A DNA stretch of 64,000 nucleotides from Eulemur rufifrons (GCF_041146395.1 NC_091010.1:53650001-53714000); one strand, 5' to 3'. Counted from the first letter of the stretch, positions 35,350 through 48,344 are shown. A program made the numbers and translations. The notes: generated from the sequence alone by a model not told the origin.

Positions 35350-36590
35350 CCTAGTTCGTGCTGCCTGTCTCCAAGGTTCAGCTGTGATATTCTGATGACC
35401 CAGCAAGGTAGTGGAAGTGAACTATGTCAAGTTTTATATAATTCTTTATCATTATTAGTCCTATGTAATTATGCACCAAATTGTTATTCTGTTTCCATTT
35501 TATGTTCCCAATTAAATACATATTTTTGAAAGAAATTCTCTTGACTCAATTGATCCAGAGAAAGTCTAAAGATTATCTTCCATGAAGTGAGTACCTAATG
35601 ACTTCTTAAGTGTGCTGAAGAACACTTCCTTTAATAGTTCCTTAAACTGCAGTTGTGAGAAATGGCCATCAAACTCTGCAAATGACCTTTTTCCAAGAGC
35701 TCTCCACCCCAGCAGAAATGGCATGCAAAGGCCTTGGGACTCTGACATTCACACAAATCTCATCCCAGTTTTCTTAGCTAAGTGCCCATTAAAACAATCA
35801 TCTTTCTATTCCCCAGGTGTTTCAATTTCTCTTTTTAAATTAAAGACCAAAATCAAATAATTAAACTCCAGCCTTCTTTTTCCACGCTGAGCCATAGACA
35901 TTAAATCAGCGCAGGGCTGGAAAATGTGGGTTAGAGCAAGAAGCCACAGGCCTTGGTAGCTGCTCATTTTTATCTTGCAAAGTGAATTTTCAGAGACTGG
36001 TTATTTTTATTTGATTGGTTGGCTGGTTTGCTTCTGCTTATGAGTTCTATGTCTGGCTTAATTAATTAAGTATGGCACTACACTTGGTCCACAGTGACAG
36101 CCTTTAGAATCAATAGATGTTTGAAGCACAACTGCTTTAGTTAACAAAATATTTTATTAAATGAGGGTGGTGGATGATAGAGATGTTCTAGACCTTACCA
36201 ACTATAAATGAGGTATTGCCTAAAGAAAATTATAATTTCCAATTTTCTGTCCCTGGTCAGAGATCAGCCAGGCCACCTACTCTGCAGGGACATCCTTTAT
36301 GATTTAGAGCCTCAGTGACCCAAACTCCTGCCTAATGCAATCACAACTCCCCGGGCTTAGCCTGACTCATTGGGGACTGTTCCCCATAGATATAGGTCCC
36401 AGTCTTCAGGAAACCCATGGGATAATTCCTTCCAATTTGATGGCTCCACTTATGTGCAGAGTCCTGGGAAAAACTAGAGCAGGGCAAAGATCATATGGAA
36501 CTGACTAGAAATGGGAGAGCTACCTGGGTGTCCCGAACAGACAAAGATTTAATCATTTCAGATCAACTTTATGTTTACAAATTCACCTAA
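35350..36590. other. No gene or repeat recognised
   Basis: No element or exon identified. Confidence 0.4.
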
Positions 36591-36594
36591 TAAT

Positions 36595-36810
36595 AGTAGT
36601 AATGACATTGTCATAGCTACAACTTGTGAAGACATACTACACATCAGACATTGAGCCAAGTACTAGACCTCATTCAACACTCACAACTGTCTTGTGACAT
36701 AGATTTTATTACTAACACCATTTTTTAGAAGCATGGGAAAATGAGATTCAACACGTTAAAATTGTTTACCCAAAGCTATGTGGCTAATGATGAGTGGTAC
36801 TATTAACAGA
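36595..36810 (-). repeat. MIR SINE, antisense
   Basis: 'gacattgagccaagtactag', 'ccattttttagaagcatggg' and 'cccaaagctatgtggctaat' follow antisense MIR order. Confidence 0.7.
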
Positions 36811-36814
36811 ATTA

Positions 36815-37405
36815 AAGTACAGGTTTGTAAGATACTGAAGGCCATAGTCTTACCCACCATGCTGTCACCAACAAGTACTCTTACCAAGCAGCTCAGGTTA
36901 ATGGGGATGGGAAACTCTGATGATCAGAGTTCTTTGTTAGACAAAAGCAAAATGAGTCCCTAGTTGTTGGTAGGATTTGGGGGCATCATACTTCACCTGT
37001 TCAGAAAGTTACCCACATGTCCACCATAGGCCAAAGATTCTTTTCCGTCATCAGTAAGAACATCTTTTAAATTCAAATTATTTTGCATATGTGGGGATAG
37101 AAGTAGGAAGAGAAATCTATCAATAGAGACCAAACTGTTCTTTGGACTATTTTCAGGCATGATGTTAGGCCTGGGGAGATGGAAATAGGATGAAGAACAG
37201 CCTGGCTGGGGAGAAAGTCCCAATTTCATATTCTGGAAAGAAATGTCAGAATAATGATGGGAGAAGTTATCTGGGTTTTTTCCTTGTGTTTTCTGGGGAA
37301 AAAATTCCTTTAAAAAATTAAGATTTGTTGTGGTTGGTCAAATGAAAAAAGTATTTCTGTATTAAGTTATTCAGTAGCCAAAAGAATAGATTGAAATAGT
37401 AAAAT
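36815..37405. other. No gene or repeat recognised
   Basis: The 78-codon minus frame 36993-37229 has no recognised domain. Confidence 0.4.
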
Positions 37406-37409
37406 GATA

Positions 37410-37630
37410 ATAATACTTACTGGGGTTTTTAATTTTATAGAGCACTTTAGCGTTTATTATCCTATGTGGTGTTCACAACAGCCATGTGGGAAAGTAGGGT
37501 GGAGATTATTAACCCCATTCTACAGGTGACAAAGTTAATTTAAAAAAAAAAATGGAGACCAAGAAACTAAATAATTAACCTAAGACCACATGGTTTGTAA
37601 TTAGCAGGGCTAGCACCATCCCCTGGTCTT
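37410..37630 (-). repeat. MIR SINE, antisense
   Basis: 'gagcactttagcgtttatta', 'taaccccattctacaggtga' and 'cctaagaccacatggtttgt' follow antisense MIR order, with an A-rich insertion near 37539. Confidence 0.75.
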
Positions 37631-37634
37631 CAGC

Positions 37635-38685
37635 TACAAAATGTCCCTTCTGCTGAAATTCAGGGACTGATTAAAATGAAGAATAAAGATCTCAGAAGAC
37701 AAGTTGGTGCAAAAAGCTGTGAACACAGCTACTTGTGTTTTGCCTGGGCCATTTTCTGTTCTTTCCCAAAATTTTTTGCTTTAGAATAAGAGAAATCCAC
37801 ATAAGTCTGTGCATCAGTTGGTCCTAAAAGCTATTTCTCAAATGTAGCCTATGGCTAATTGAGGCTAGGGACATACTAGTTTATGGTCAAAGCCATTCTT
37901 GTGTTTCCACGTTATTATCTTGGCAGGCATGGGACAGAAAGATCTGAGCATGTTCCAGCCCACCTTGTTGGAAAGGTAGCAGACTTGGGCAAAATTAAGA
38001 AAATATTTGACCTTGTTTCAACCAGCTTATAATGAAGAAAAGATGTTTTATGGTCTTCTTTTAGTTTGGAGAGGTTAATAGGCCAGGGCTTTTATACAGA
38101 GAGGGATAGGTGCTAGTTTTCTCACTATTCACTGCAGTGGGGCCAAATGTGTGTTTTCTTTATTTAGGTTTGGTTAAGTTTAGGTTTTTAATTCTTGTGC
38201 AATTTCCTTAAACAAATTGGTTACTCAAAACCACCTGGATCATATAATTTCATTTTCTGCTTCTACCATTACCAGTTGAGAACAGATTTGTTAGGCCAGT
38301 GATGGTGCCCTGTCATTGAAAATTCTTCATCTTCAGGGATCTAGATCTCAGAATAATAATCCTAAATCTTATCTATAGAAATGCAATATTGAAGTTGAGC
38401 AGAACAAAAAATACAGTGAGAGTTTATTTTTGATGGGGCTGTAAAAAATGTGTAGACAGATAATAAGTATATGTGCGCTTTATTTGTGCTTCCAATGAGG
38501 ATGTGTTATAGAAGACACGAAAAACATGTGTCCTATGGTTCCTACCCACAGCACATTCAAAGTTTAGTTGAAGAGACAGGCTTAGATGTATATTACACAA
38601 GGAGAAACAGAAAAGTGGTTCCTTATAAGTAGGACACTCAATCAGCTTTAGGTATTAAGAGGCCAGTCTTTAGTCACTTACAAAT
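37635..38685. other. Mostly unassigned; weak antisense L2 trace near 38500-38600
   Basis: 'atggttcctacccacagcac', then 'aaagtttagttgaagagaca' resembles L2 antisense ('...tccctgccctcaaggagctt...agttggggagaca'). Nothing else recognised. Confidence 0.4.
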
Positions 38686-38689
38686 GTAA

Positions 38690-38925
38690 TGTGGTGTCTA
38701 GGATTATAAACACCAGAGCCAGACACACCTAGGACACACTCTGGATCCTGTACTGCCTTGGGTGGTAGAGTTACTGTCACTGACACTTCATAATATTATC
38801 TATAAAATGGGGACAATAATATTAGCTACCACATAAGATTTCCATGAAGATTAAATGTGACAATGAAGGATTAGAACAGAATAGTGCCTGATATTTTATA
38901 AATTCTCGTAATGTTAGCTGTTAGT
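38690..38925 (+). repeat. MIR SINE, sense
   Basis: 'aacaccagagccagacacac', 'ataaaatggggacaataata', 'gaagattaaatgtgacaatg' and 'cagaatagtgcctgatattt' form a near-complete sense MIR. Confidence 0.82.
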
Positions 38926-38959
38926 AGTAGCAGCAGCAGCAATAGTAGCAGTAGTAATA
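38924..38959. repeat. Interrupted TAG/CAG trinucleotide tract
   Basis: Triplets of tag, cag, aat and taa ('tagcagcagcagcaat') at the 3' end of the MIR. It produces the serine/asparagine run in the spurious frame at 38911-39117. Confidence 0.85.
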
Positions 38960-38964
38960 AGGAA

Positions 38965-39900
38965 AATCTTGTAGGAAAATTGTCAAAAAAAAGTACGACT
39001 AGACAGAGTTCAAAAATGTATATGGGAAGGAACATTCCAAGGAGTGCCATGCCAGATCCAAGAGGATCACTTGAAATTTTATCGCCAATCCAACAGGCTC
39101 ATCAAAAGGAAGAGTGAAGTCCAGGGAATCTACCACCAAGGAGAGCAGATAAGGGAAGAGGCTCGAAGCAGAGAGTGGGAACTGGAGTATGGGGTAAATT
39201 TGGGGCTAATGTGCCGGGGCTGAGGCCACTCTGTTATCTAGGTCCCTAGCTGCTATATCCTGCAGAGGGTATAGTATATACCACATGACCACGTTGTTGA
39301 TGGTGGACAAGAGAGATCTATGAAAGCGGAGGTTACCAGCCCATGTGCGTAATACTATTATGAAGAAGGAAAGTTTCAGAGAATGCAGATCAAGACAAAG
39401 TGAACAGAGCAAATGTGCAGAGAGACACAGACAGATCATGAGAAAGAAAGTTGAAGTTGAGAGAATAGTCACGCCTTGGGGCTGTCCTTCTGGAGCTTCA
39501 GGTCCTCCTGTTCTGGAGGCTCAGCGCTCAGCTCTTCCTAGATTCTAAGGAAGCCTCTCTATGGCTGTTCCACGGTTCCCCTCTCCACCTCTTTTATTTG
39601 CACTTGTTGTTCTTCCTTAACAAATAGAATAGAAACCCTATGTCAATTCTGAAAGCAAAAATTTGAAGGAGCCAACTAAACAAAGCTTTCCTTTCCTAAA
39701 GCTTTACTTCGTATGAGCTGATGCTTTGGGGTTATCTAGGAAAACCATAAGCAAACCATTCACAACCTGGGAGCATCATGAGGAAGCCACTGGGAATCTA
39801 ATCTGGCTAATGTACTACACAGCTCCTCTCCACAAACAGCATCTCTGTGATATGGTGCAGACCCCTCAGTTGAATAAAAATAGGCCAGGACTCTGCAGTT
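38965..39900. other. No gene or repeat recognised
   Basis: No identified element. Opposite-strand frames 39206-39472 and 39345-39548 overlap. Confidence 0.4.
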
Positions 39901-39904
39901 TCTC

Positions 39905-40070
39905 TGACCAGGATTTGAAATGCCTTCCACTTACTGGTTATCTGACCTTGGATAAGTTTTATCACCTCTCTAAAGCTCATCTTCTGCATCTGCAAATTGG
40001 GGGGTAATATCTACCTTGAATGAGTTCTTCACAAATTCAATGTGATAGTGCACTAAACTTTCAGCATGTG
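39905..40070 (+). repeat. MIR SINE, sense
   Basis: 'gaccttggataagttttatc', 'acctctctaaagctcatctt' and 'ctgcatctgcaaattggggg' are clear MIR blocks. Confidence 0.75.
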
Positions 40071-40074
40071 AACC

Positions 40075-42960
40075 CACAGTAGCAGGCCTACCACAAGCCT
40101 GCAGTGCTTTTATGGGATGAGAAAAATATATTTTTACTTCTGGGAGAACAATTAGCAAACGGGGAAGGATCTAAAGAGCAGTACGTAGTAAAATTTCTTA
40201 GCAGTAATTAAGTATTAATTATTAAGTTGTGCAGCAGATAATTTATAACCAATTCACTTCTTTAAGAAATACAGCATAGCTCCACATAACAACTTGTAAT
40301 TTACATAATTTTTTCCTAAGAGATGGTTTATAACTAGTCCAGTAGTTGGGGTGAAAGAAAAGTGCCATCAGGTTTCCACCTGATAAGAAAATCAATGTAG
40401 CTCTGAGTGCTATCAATAGCACCGATTACATCTCACTGGTCATGATGGAAAACAGTTTGAATTTACTTAACAAGGATTATTTTTAACTTGATGCCTGCTT
40501 ATATGTCACCCTAAACACTGAATCAGAACTGGCTGACATAAAAGTAAAACATATCACTGTCTTCCAATGGCTCAGTTAGCTGCCTAGGAACAGTTGATCT
40601 ATCTACACCGTAGAGTGCATAATTCAAAATGACAATAAAGAAAAAAGAAGCTTGCATAATTTCACGCACATGAAAGGTAAGCATTGCTGATGGATTTATG
40701 CATTACGACCTGCTGAAGACTCTGTGCGGAAATGTTTCACTCAATCCTCTTTGCAGACAGGCAAATTCTTTCATCTCCAGGCTCTTTGGATAAATTTTCC
40801 CCAGGAGCTGATGGACTTTAAATCTGTCAAATGGGAACCTATTAAATCTGACTCAACGCTATAAATGGTAGCAGCCTGAGGCCCTGAGTTGTAGCAGCTC
40901 TAAAGATGACACATACCTCCCCACGTGGCATTTTATGGTAGAGGACAGCAAAGCTATTAGGGTTGCCACCTTTGGAATTAGAAATGGAAAGGATCATTTG
41001 CAATTCTAGCCCCTCTTGTACATCAACCTTAAGCTGCTCTGGCAACTGCCCAGCTGGACTGTGCTTCATTTTCCCTTTTCAATGGGCAGGAGTGGGTGGA
41101 TGAAAGAATTCAGAATCATGTGATTCCCTCATCTCCAGAGCAAGGGGACAGTGAGTGTCTTGAGGGAACACTAAGAATTGGTTAAAGAAGAAGTCATGTC
41201 TTTGTACCCAGGTGTGGCAGCCCCCAGGTATGTGTGATGAGCCTTTTGAAGTTACTAGATTTGGGAATGCTTTGACCTAACCCACTCCTCGTGCAATTAA
41301 GCCATTCAAAATTCAAGAATGATAACACTTGAACAAACTGAGTTCTCTACAGTTGGTATCCCCTTTGTCTGCTTCCAGAAAGCAGTATTTAGGCACCAGA
41401 ACCTAATGAAGAAAAAGAGGAAGGAAATTTCTAGAGAGAGGAGGGACTGTGCCTAGCAACACACTTGCCACATAGTGGGTGCTTAGTGAAAGGGCTTTTC
41501 CCTCCTGTGCATCCAGGGAACTCTATGCTTCTAACTGAGGGGCTTTTCCTTAGCATTCCATCCAAAGGCGAGCCAGGCCTAGGGATTCTCAGGGTCTACT
41601 GGAGGCTTGTTTTCCAGAAGCAGATGATAAGATGGAGTTTGATGTGCTGGATATCAAGGCCTGTGTTGGAGGAGGCAGGATTGGCCAGAGGGAGGAGTCT
41701 AACTGTGGAGCAGGTCCTACAAGGCCTTGGCCAACCCCACCAGAAGGACTGGAGTAGGTCTGAGTTGTCCCATGCTGGGCCTAAATGGCCAGGCTTTTTT
41801 AGCCCTGTTTTAATCAGTCACTGAATATGGGCCACCCCAGGGCCATGCCCTCGGGAGAGGTGGCTCTCTGCAGTGAAGCAGTACCTGAAGGGCTGACAGT
41901 TGAAAGCTGTTGGCTGACAGGTGGGCAATAAGGCCTCCCTTGAAAGGGTCCCATTCTTTCCCTGTTAGGTCTCAGCAAGACAAACCTCCCTTGGTTGGGC
42001 TTTTAATCCTCTCTGGAGCTTTGTCACCTGACTCAGTACCTGGTCCTGCGCTTTTTGCCCTCCTACTGCCAGTGATGAGAGCCTGTTTGTAAGCTCCCAA
42101 CACACTTTCCCTTCTAGCTTTTACTTTTTTCTTTCATTTGCCTATTAGTCTCCTGAGACTTTCTATAACATTTTTTTTATTCCTCAAATCCTGCCCTATA
42201 GACTATTGGGGATTAAGTGCTACCAAATAGACTCTGCTGTTTTAGTGTTCTATATCTCAGTGAGCCTCTTTCTCTCCTGCTCCCTGCCATAGCTTCCAGA
42301 GTAGCAGCAGCCATCACCATTGTTAGTGACATGGGTGCCCTCCCTGGTCCTAAGGGCTTTGGCAACCAGTGTATCCTCTAGGTTTACCCATGGAGCATGA
42401 CCATCTATTGCATATTCTGGCCTCACATAGTGCCTACAGTCAGCATGTCCATTTCCCTGGGCCCATTAGTCCCTCCCTCCACCATCTGCCATGGCAACTC
42501 TGGCATTTCAACTTCATGTAGTGTGGGCCATGGCTTTTCCATGCTTCTGAGAGCCATCCTAATAGAGCTCGTGCATCATTTCCTAGGGTCCTTGCCAGGT
42601 TGTTGTATCTGTATCTTGGGAGAATGCTCCCAAATCAATTATCTCTCCCATATCCAATTTTACATTCAGTCTCCCCGTAGCATCCATACCCACACACTCT
42701 TCCTTTGGTAGCTTCCAGATAAAGCTACAATCAGGAGTTGAAAAGACATTTCTGCTGTTTCATGGGGGGGGAAAATCAATGCCTATTTAAAAGCACTGAA
42801 AAGTCATGGCATGACAAAGGAAATGGAAATGAAAAAGAGGAAATGTTGAACTTCAAATAAATGCTCCTTCACAACAAGGAAGTTGAGTTTCTGTTCACAA
42901 ACACTTCTGGTTTCTATGAGATTACACACCCTGATCCCAAGTTCAATGTCAGTTTAACTT
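40075..42960. other. No gene or repeat recognised
   Basis: About 2.9 kb. The 41450-42720 part is more GC-rich and has opposite-sense chance frames (119 codons at 41465-41824, 104 codons at 42397-42711) without known domains. Part of 41880-42720 might be old ERV-internal sequence, but I could not match it to a family. Confidence 0.35.
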
Positions 42961-42964
42961 GGGT

Positions 42965-43575
42965 TAAAGAGAAGGTTGGCCTTCAGGTAAAATAAGACAT
43001 TCAGCATGGTGGTGAGACTGAAGGAAGACCGGGATACTCCTTCTTCCAAGTACCTCCCTATGGTCCAGGTATGAGGTCTGTAATTTCCATGTTCAGATTA
43101 ACATAGGGATAAGGCAGAAAAGGAAGGTTAAGAAAACCTGAGTGCAGCCATTTTGACCAATACCAGACCCTAACCACCCTGAACAAGGAAGTTTCCAGTA
43201 AGTCACCAGCCCAGGACCACCTGAAGATAGATAAATATCTAAACTGGATTCCTTACAAACTGTTTACACTTACCTTTCTGTGACAGCAGTTTATGATTAA
43301 CCTTTATGGCCTGACCACTAGACAATGCTAGTCATGTATAGGTGTTTCCCCAACACAGGTTTTTGAACACTTAAAATTGTTACTATTGCCCCAGAAAGGG
43401 TGCCCATCCTGCTTGGGACCTCTCCGAAGTAGTAGGACCCCTAGTCTCTCTGTGGAGTAGGATCTATTGTCTGTCTCTATCTCAATAAACTTTCCATTGC
43501 AAGTTGACTTGCGCTTGAATTCTTTCCCATGCAAAGCCAAGAACTCACTTGGTGAGTTCAGGCAACTTTCCTTTC
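42965..43575 (+). mobile_element. Solo ERV1-type LTR (approximate ends)
   Basis: The 3' half has LTR architecture: pyrimidine-rich 'ggacccctagtctctctgtg', a polyadenylation signal AATAAA at 43484-43489 ('ctatctcaataaactttcca'), then 'gaattctttcccatgcaaag' and 'ccaagaactcacttggtgag', wording I associate with ERV class I LTR ends. No viral genes adjoin it. It is an inactive relic. Confidence 0.65.
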
Positions 43576-43579
43576 TTCA

Positions 43580-43890
43580 CTGGGGCACTCCCTGCATCAA
43601 GATGCTGGTTTTGTGAAAAATGCAAAAGTGTGGCTTGGAAGGTTGGTATGGTACAGTGAAGAGTGACTGATGAAGACAAGAGACCAGGCCTTTCATCCAG
43701 ACTTGCTACTATCTAATTATTACTTAAGATATTTGATGCTGGTTGCTCGTCCTTCCTTTAGGGCTAGTGTGAAGATCTAATTGGAGACATTATTTGAAAT
43801 CTTCAAAACCTATAACTCTAAGGTATGGTTAGAACAGTAGCCCATGTAGTCGTTCTGCTTTAGACGTTTGACCCAGGAGCAAAAGAACGA
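43580..43890. other. No gene or repeat assigned
   Basis: Possible weak MIR trace at 43640-43760 ('gtacagtgaagagtgactga', 'gactgctactatctaatt'-like wording), too diverged to call. Confidence 0.35.
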
Positions 43891-43894
43891 ATAG

Positions 43895-44095
43895 AAGATC
43901 ACAATGGAATGAGTCATATTTCTACGGCCTTGACCCAGTTCTTAAACTTTCTGAGTTTCAGTTTTTACATCCTTAAAAGGGGAATAATAATAAAACTTGT
44001 CTCATAGATTATTGTGAGAACTAAATAATGCACCCTATAAAATAATTAAAACATGGATCCTAGCTCATTATAAACATTTTATAAATGACAGCTAA
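43895..44095 (+). repeat. MIR SINE, sense
   Basis: 'tcttaaactttctgagtttc', 'agattattgtgagaactaaa' and 'ttataaacattttataaatg' follow sense MIR order. Confidence 0.7.
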
Positions 44096-44344
44096 CGAGA
44101 CATAACAAAAATTTGCATGAAGAGAGTTGGTTAGGGAAACTGCAAGAAGACACTTTCTGGGGTAGACAGTCCTAAATAGGGTACAGCAGTGGGGAGCCCT
44201 AGAATACCATGATGGCAACCCAGAACTCAAACAGGCAGAAAAAGCCATTCTCTCCATGTCAGATTTTTCCCTTACCCAGCTACCGTGATCATGGTTTATA
44301 TTTAACACTTGCGATGTGCAAACTCTCCCCAGCATACTGTATGC

Positions 44345-44520
44345 AATAGAGGAGTATGGTGATAAAGAATGTGAACCTTGGACGGGACCATCGGCTCTGT
44401 CATGAACGGGCTGTGTGATCATGTACAAGTTACTTAATTTCTCTGTTTATCCATCTGTCAAATGAGAATAATAATCAACTTCATAAAAAAATGTGGGAGG
44501 ATTATGTTTGTGATGATACT
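44345..44520 (+). repeat. MIR SINE, sense
   Basis: 'gtgatcatgtacaagttact', 'taatttctctgtttatccat' and 'ctgtcaaatgagaataataa' form a clear sense MIR. Confidence 0.82.
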
Positions 44521-44689
44521 TTAGAAACTGCAGTTTCTTTTGTGATGAATTTTACCAGAACCTGCCTTTCAGGAGGTTATAACATAGCTGGAGAAACAAG
44601 AATAAAAATGAAATAAATGAGCCAATAACAAAATACAGAAAACTATTAAGAACTAAAGTTAGGGATTCCCTTCATCAGTCCATATTAAC

Positions 44690-44825
44690 TATGTATTATA
44701 GTAGTAATCGTGTATCACTATGTGCCAGCTACTGTACTCTCAGCTGCAGAAACAGTAGTAGTGAGTAGAATAGTGATACTCCCTGCTCCATGGCACTTAC
44801 AATCCAGGGTATGGACTAGCAGGAA
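44690..44825 (-). repeat. L2 LINE fragment, antisense
   Basis: 'cactatgtgccagctactgt', 'agaaacagtagtagtgagta' and 'ccatggcacttacaatccag' match the antisense L2 3' end. Confidence 0.65.
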
Positions 44826-44829
44826 TCCA

Positions 44830-45190
44830 TAGTCGGGGGTCCCCACTTCTTTCCACTGTTCCCCAGACCAAAAATAAACAGGAAGAGAATTTCTTCTAAG
44901 CGTTCACTGACTGTTTACCCTCCTTCTGGTTAATATAATCTAGAGACACTTGCAGAAATTCCTGTTAATATACAGATCTAAATTTGCAGAGTCAAAGGCT
45001 GCAGCTCTGGAGGCTTATTTGCATTCATGAATATGTAGTAGGATATTGCTTTACAAATGTGACAGCAACTAAGAGACAATATATACAGCAGTGGTTACTC
45101 CATGTTACACTAGACCTGAGAGATGAGCTTTGAACCAAAAGCTTTGAATCTGAGCCAGGCCAGATGCTTTGAAAAGCTATAGGCAATTTG
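44830..45190. other. No gene or repeat recognised
   Basis: Unique-looking sequence without a coding frame. Confidence 0.4.
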
Positions 45191-45194
45191 AAAA

Positions 45195-45330
45195 ACTCCT
45201 CCATAGTGCTTTGCTATTAACCTCCTTTCACAAATGAAGAGCCTGAGGCTCAGAAATGTTAAGTGACTTGACTTGCCCAAGGTCACAAAGCCAGTGACAG
45301 GCAGAGGTGAATTTCAAAGCCTGATCTGCT
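45195..45330 (-). repeat. MIR SINE, antisense
   Basis: 'gcctgaggctcagaaatgtt', 'aagtgacttgacttgcccaa' and 'ggtcacaaagccagtgacag' are near-consensus antisense MIR. Confidence 0.88.
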
Positions 45331-45599
45331 TGCCTCCCATCCCAAGGCTCCCTCCACCCTACAGTGGAGCTTGAGCAAACAGACAACCTGGTGCTAACTT
45401 GTAGCCACTATGGATGAATCAATCATTGGGTGGTTTGGTCTAGAGGATCTCTGGGCTCCCTTCATGCTCTTCCTTACCTTCTGTCTTGGACTGGACCAGA
45501 AATATCGAAGACAGAGCTGGGGACACTCAATGCAAGATGTGCTATCTGTAGAAAGATTTCCCTGGATAATCTCATAATGATATCTCATAATCAACACTT

Positions 45600-45720
45600 A
45601 AGTTAGAAACTTGGAAAAGTCATAGAACCTCGCTTAGCCGCTGTTTCCTCAGCTATAAAATGGGGATGACATCTGTTCTCCTCATTTGAATCTCTTGGGT
45701 TTTAAATGAAAAAATTGAGA
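45600..45720 (+). repeat. MIR SINE fragment, sense
   Basis: 'agccgctgtttcctcagcta' and 'taaaatggggatgacatctg' match the MIR centre. Confidence 0.75.
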
Positions 45721-45724
45721 GGTA

Positions 45725-46460
45725 AAAATACTTTGAAAAAGATAAAATAGTCACAGTAGGCAAGGTAGATGTCTAGAACTAGAAAAGAGCATAAGTCCAA
45801 TATCAGCAAAGGAATAAATATATTTAAATTTATATATGTATTAAGATTTATATTAGATTCAATAATTTACATTTGCCCATGTTAACATTTTCTCTATGTA
45901 CTTTAATACAACTCTAAGTTTAAGGACAGAGACCACATTATCTGGCAAATTTATCTATTAATAGATATACACCAATATTCTTGATCAAGAAACATAAGTC
46001 AGGAACACTGGGGGAACTTTTTAATAGAAGCAGATGCCTATGGCAACAACAGGTTAATTGCTTTAGAATTTCCAGGAGTGGGACCTAGAGATCTATACTA
46101 TAACTAATTATTTCATTCCCCAACTGATTCACAATTAGGTGATCTTCAAGATTCTAGGATCAGAGAATAGATGTTTTTGATGGTGAAAGTTAACAATTAA
46201 ATATCTAACCTTGCCTGGGCTTAACTAAACAGATTATAAAGGTGAATGTCAAAGGCAGTGGCAGGGGTGAGTAGACCTTCCAGATGTTTCAACACATGGG
46301 AGTAACAGTTAATCAGGGTGCCATATAATCTCGCCTGGGAAAGGCATTTCTGTTACTCCATATCTATAGAACCTGGAGTGTTCCAAAAGATAAGAGTGAA
46401 CACTGGGACTAGAATTAATAGCTCTAATTCCCTGAGAACCTCAGACAACCCATCAAGTCA
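45725..46460. other. No gene or repeat recognised
   Basis: AT-rich, with TATA-rich stretches near 45818-45850. No coding signal. Confidence 0.4.
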
Positions 46461-46464
46461 TCTC

Positions 46465-46695
46465 AAAAGTACAGTGGTTAAGAGTAGGTATGACCTTTGG
46501 AATAAGAACAGCTGAGACTAAATCTCAACTCTATTAAGTGTTAGCTGTGTGACTGGGAAAGCTAGTCTCACTCACCTCATGTATAAAATAGGGATAATAG
46601 TAGCACTCATTTGCATAGTTTACATAAACACTACATGACATGGAGTATTTTTAATGCAGTGCCTGGCACAGACTGAGGGCTTAATAAATGCCAGT
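46465..46695 (+). repeat. Near-complete MIR SINE, sense
   Basis: The best MIR of the window: 'acagtggttaagagtaggta', 'gttagctgtgtgactgggaa', 'tataaaatagggataatagt', 'tgcagtgcctggcacagact' and 'gggcttaataaatgcca' in order. Confidence 0.92.
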
Positions 46696-47059
46696 CACCT
46701 AGGAAAATGGGTCACATAAGTCACGAATTTGGTTCCCAGACACATTTGGGAAACTTGTCAAGTAAGCAATTATGATTTCTTGGATGAATGTTAAATGCAC
46801 ACACACACACTCACTCTTGAATTGAGACAGTATCCAGAAATGGACGAAAGAGCCATCACCCCTAGGTTCCAGTTGGGATAATCCAGGAAAAACAAAAACA
46901 CTCCAAATGAACTCATGATGGTGTCCGTGTCTCCCTTTGCTGCAACTGAACCAAACATCTTGGTCCGGGTTGCCTGATTTTTTTCCTATCAAGAACAAGC
47001 AAATTATTCTATATCTCATGATTTATAATTAGGAGATAAGAGTAGAGTCATAATTATCA

Positions 47060-47205
47060 ATCACACATTTATTGAGAATTTTACCATGTTCCAGGACTAA
47101 GTGTTTCATATTATAAAATATTCCAGCATCAAACTTTTACAGGAATCGCTGTGAGACAGATACTGTTATTCCCATTGGATAAGTGAGGCATTTAAGATGG
47201 CTCAG
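47060..47205 (-). repeat. MIR SINE, antisense
   Basis: 'cacatttattgagaatttta', 'ccatgttccaggactaagtg' and 'agatactgttattcccattg' match antisense MIR 3' sequence. Confidence 0.72.
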
Positions 47206-47209
47206 TCTC

Positions 47210-48340
47210 CATCTAGACTGAAAGACCTCCCAGAGCAGGAGCCATGCCTTACCTCCTTCGACCACTCTCTTGGAGCTAGTGAAAGCCTTGCACACAGATT
47301 GCACTCAATTAATATCTGTGATAACTCCCAGCAACTGCTCCCACAAGATTATAACGTGGCTTTCTATTCCTTACCCTAGTAGCTGGAGCAGCAACTTCCT
47401 TCAGTGGTTAATTCCAGCAACTGTTCTGTGAAGTCCTGAATGTTTCTTTTCTAACACAACATTTTCCAAAAGCTATTAGGTCCCTCTGAACCCAGATGGT
47501 ACCAATATACTTGTGTCTAGAAAATAGGTAAAGCGTAATCCTAGTGCAAACCTGCTAGTAACGGATGTTATGTTGCAACTGGTCTTTGAATTCAGGGGTG
47601 CTCTGCCCTGTCAATTAGACGTCATCTGTCCCCCAAGGCAGACAGATGCCCATGAATCCACTTTGGTTTATGTGGGCTCTCATGACAAAAATTGTCTTTT
47701 CCCAAACCCAAGAGATAGGAGAGAACTTTACACATATTCCCACAGTTTCCAATCTCAAATGACAGACTGAGCCACAAACCCAAATCTTCCTCAAAATTCT
47801 CAATATTATTCACAGAAGACTGTATGCAAACCAAATACCAGAAGCCATTTTATGGTACCTTCCATTTAATTTTATGTACAAACTAAATTCTAATAGTGAC
47901 TCTGAGGTTATTCTGGGACTGGGTGGGGGCAGAGCACTGGGGAAATCAAAACTGTACATTCCTATTCCTGTATCCTCTGGGTCCTGTCCAAGGACCATCA
48001 CATTATAAATACATGGGTGATGTGGGTAAAGCTTAAATTGAAAACCACTAATTATTAGATGTGATTGGTGATCACCTCATCCACCAGGAAAAAGAGAAAA
48101 TACAGCCTTATTATTTTTAAGTCCCACTCTCCCAAAACAAGCACACCGGATGATTCACCAAGAAGATATATAATCTAAGCTCATTAATTATGCACTGTTC
48201 AAATTCCTCAGAACAACTTTTCCAGCTTACCAATGATACACCCCAGGGATACCTAAGATGAGTCTATGGATGTGCCAAATGTACCTGTGAAAAGCCCTTG
48301 TGTTTAGTTTGGATAACAACTAGCGTTTTTTGTTTTTTTT
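47210..48340. other. No gene assigned
   Basis: Possible weak L2 3' end near 47225-47320 ('agcaggagccatgccttacc', 'gcactcaattaatatctgtg'). Otherwise nothing recognised; two minus frames at 47615-47834 overlap each other and a plus frame. Confidence 0.35.
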
Positions 48341-48344
48341 TTTT

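Noticed and set aside
41465..41824. 119-codon plus-strand frame in GC-richer DNA
   Set aside because: No recognised domain, and longer frames are expected by chance where stop codons are rarer.
41880..42720. Possible antisense ERV internal (gag/pol) region
   Set aside because: No motif or family wording could be confirmed, and no paired LTRs flank it.
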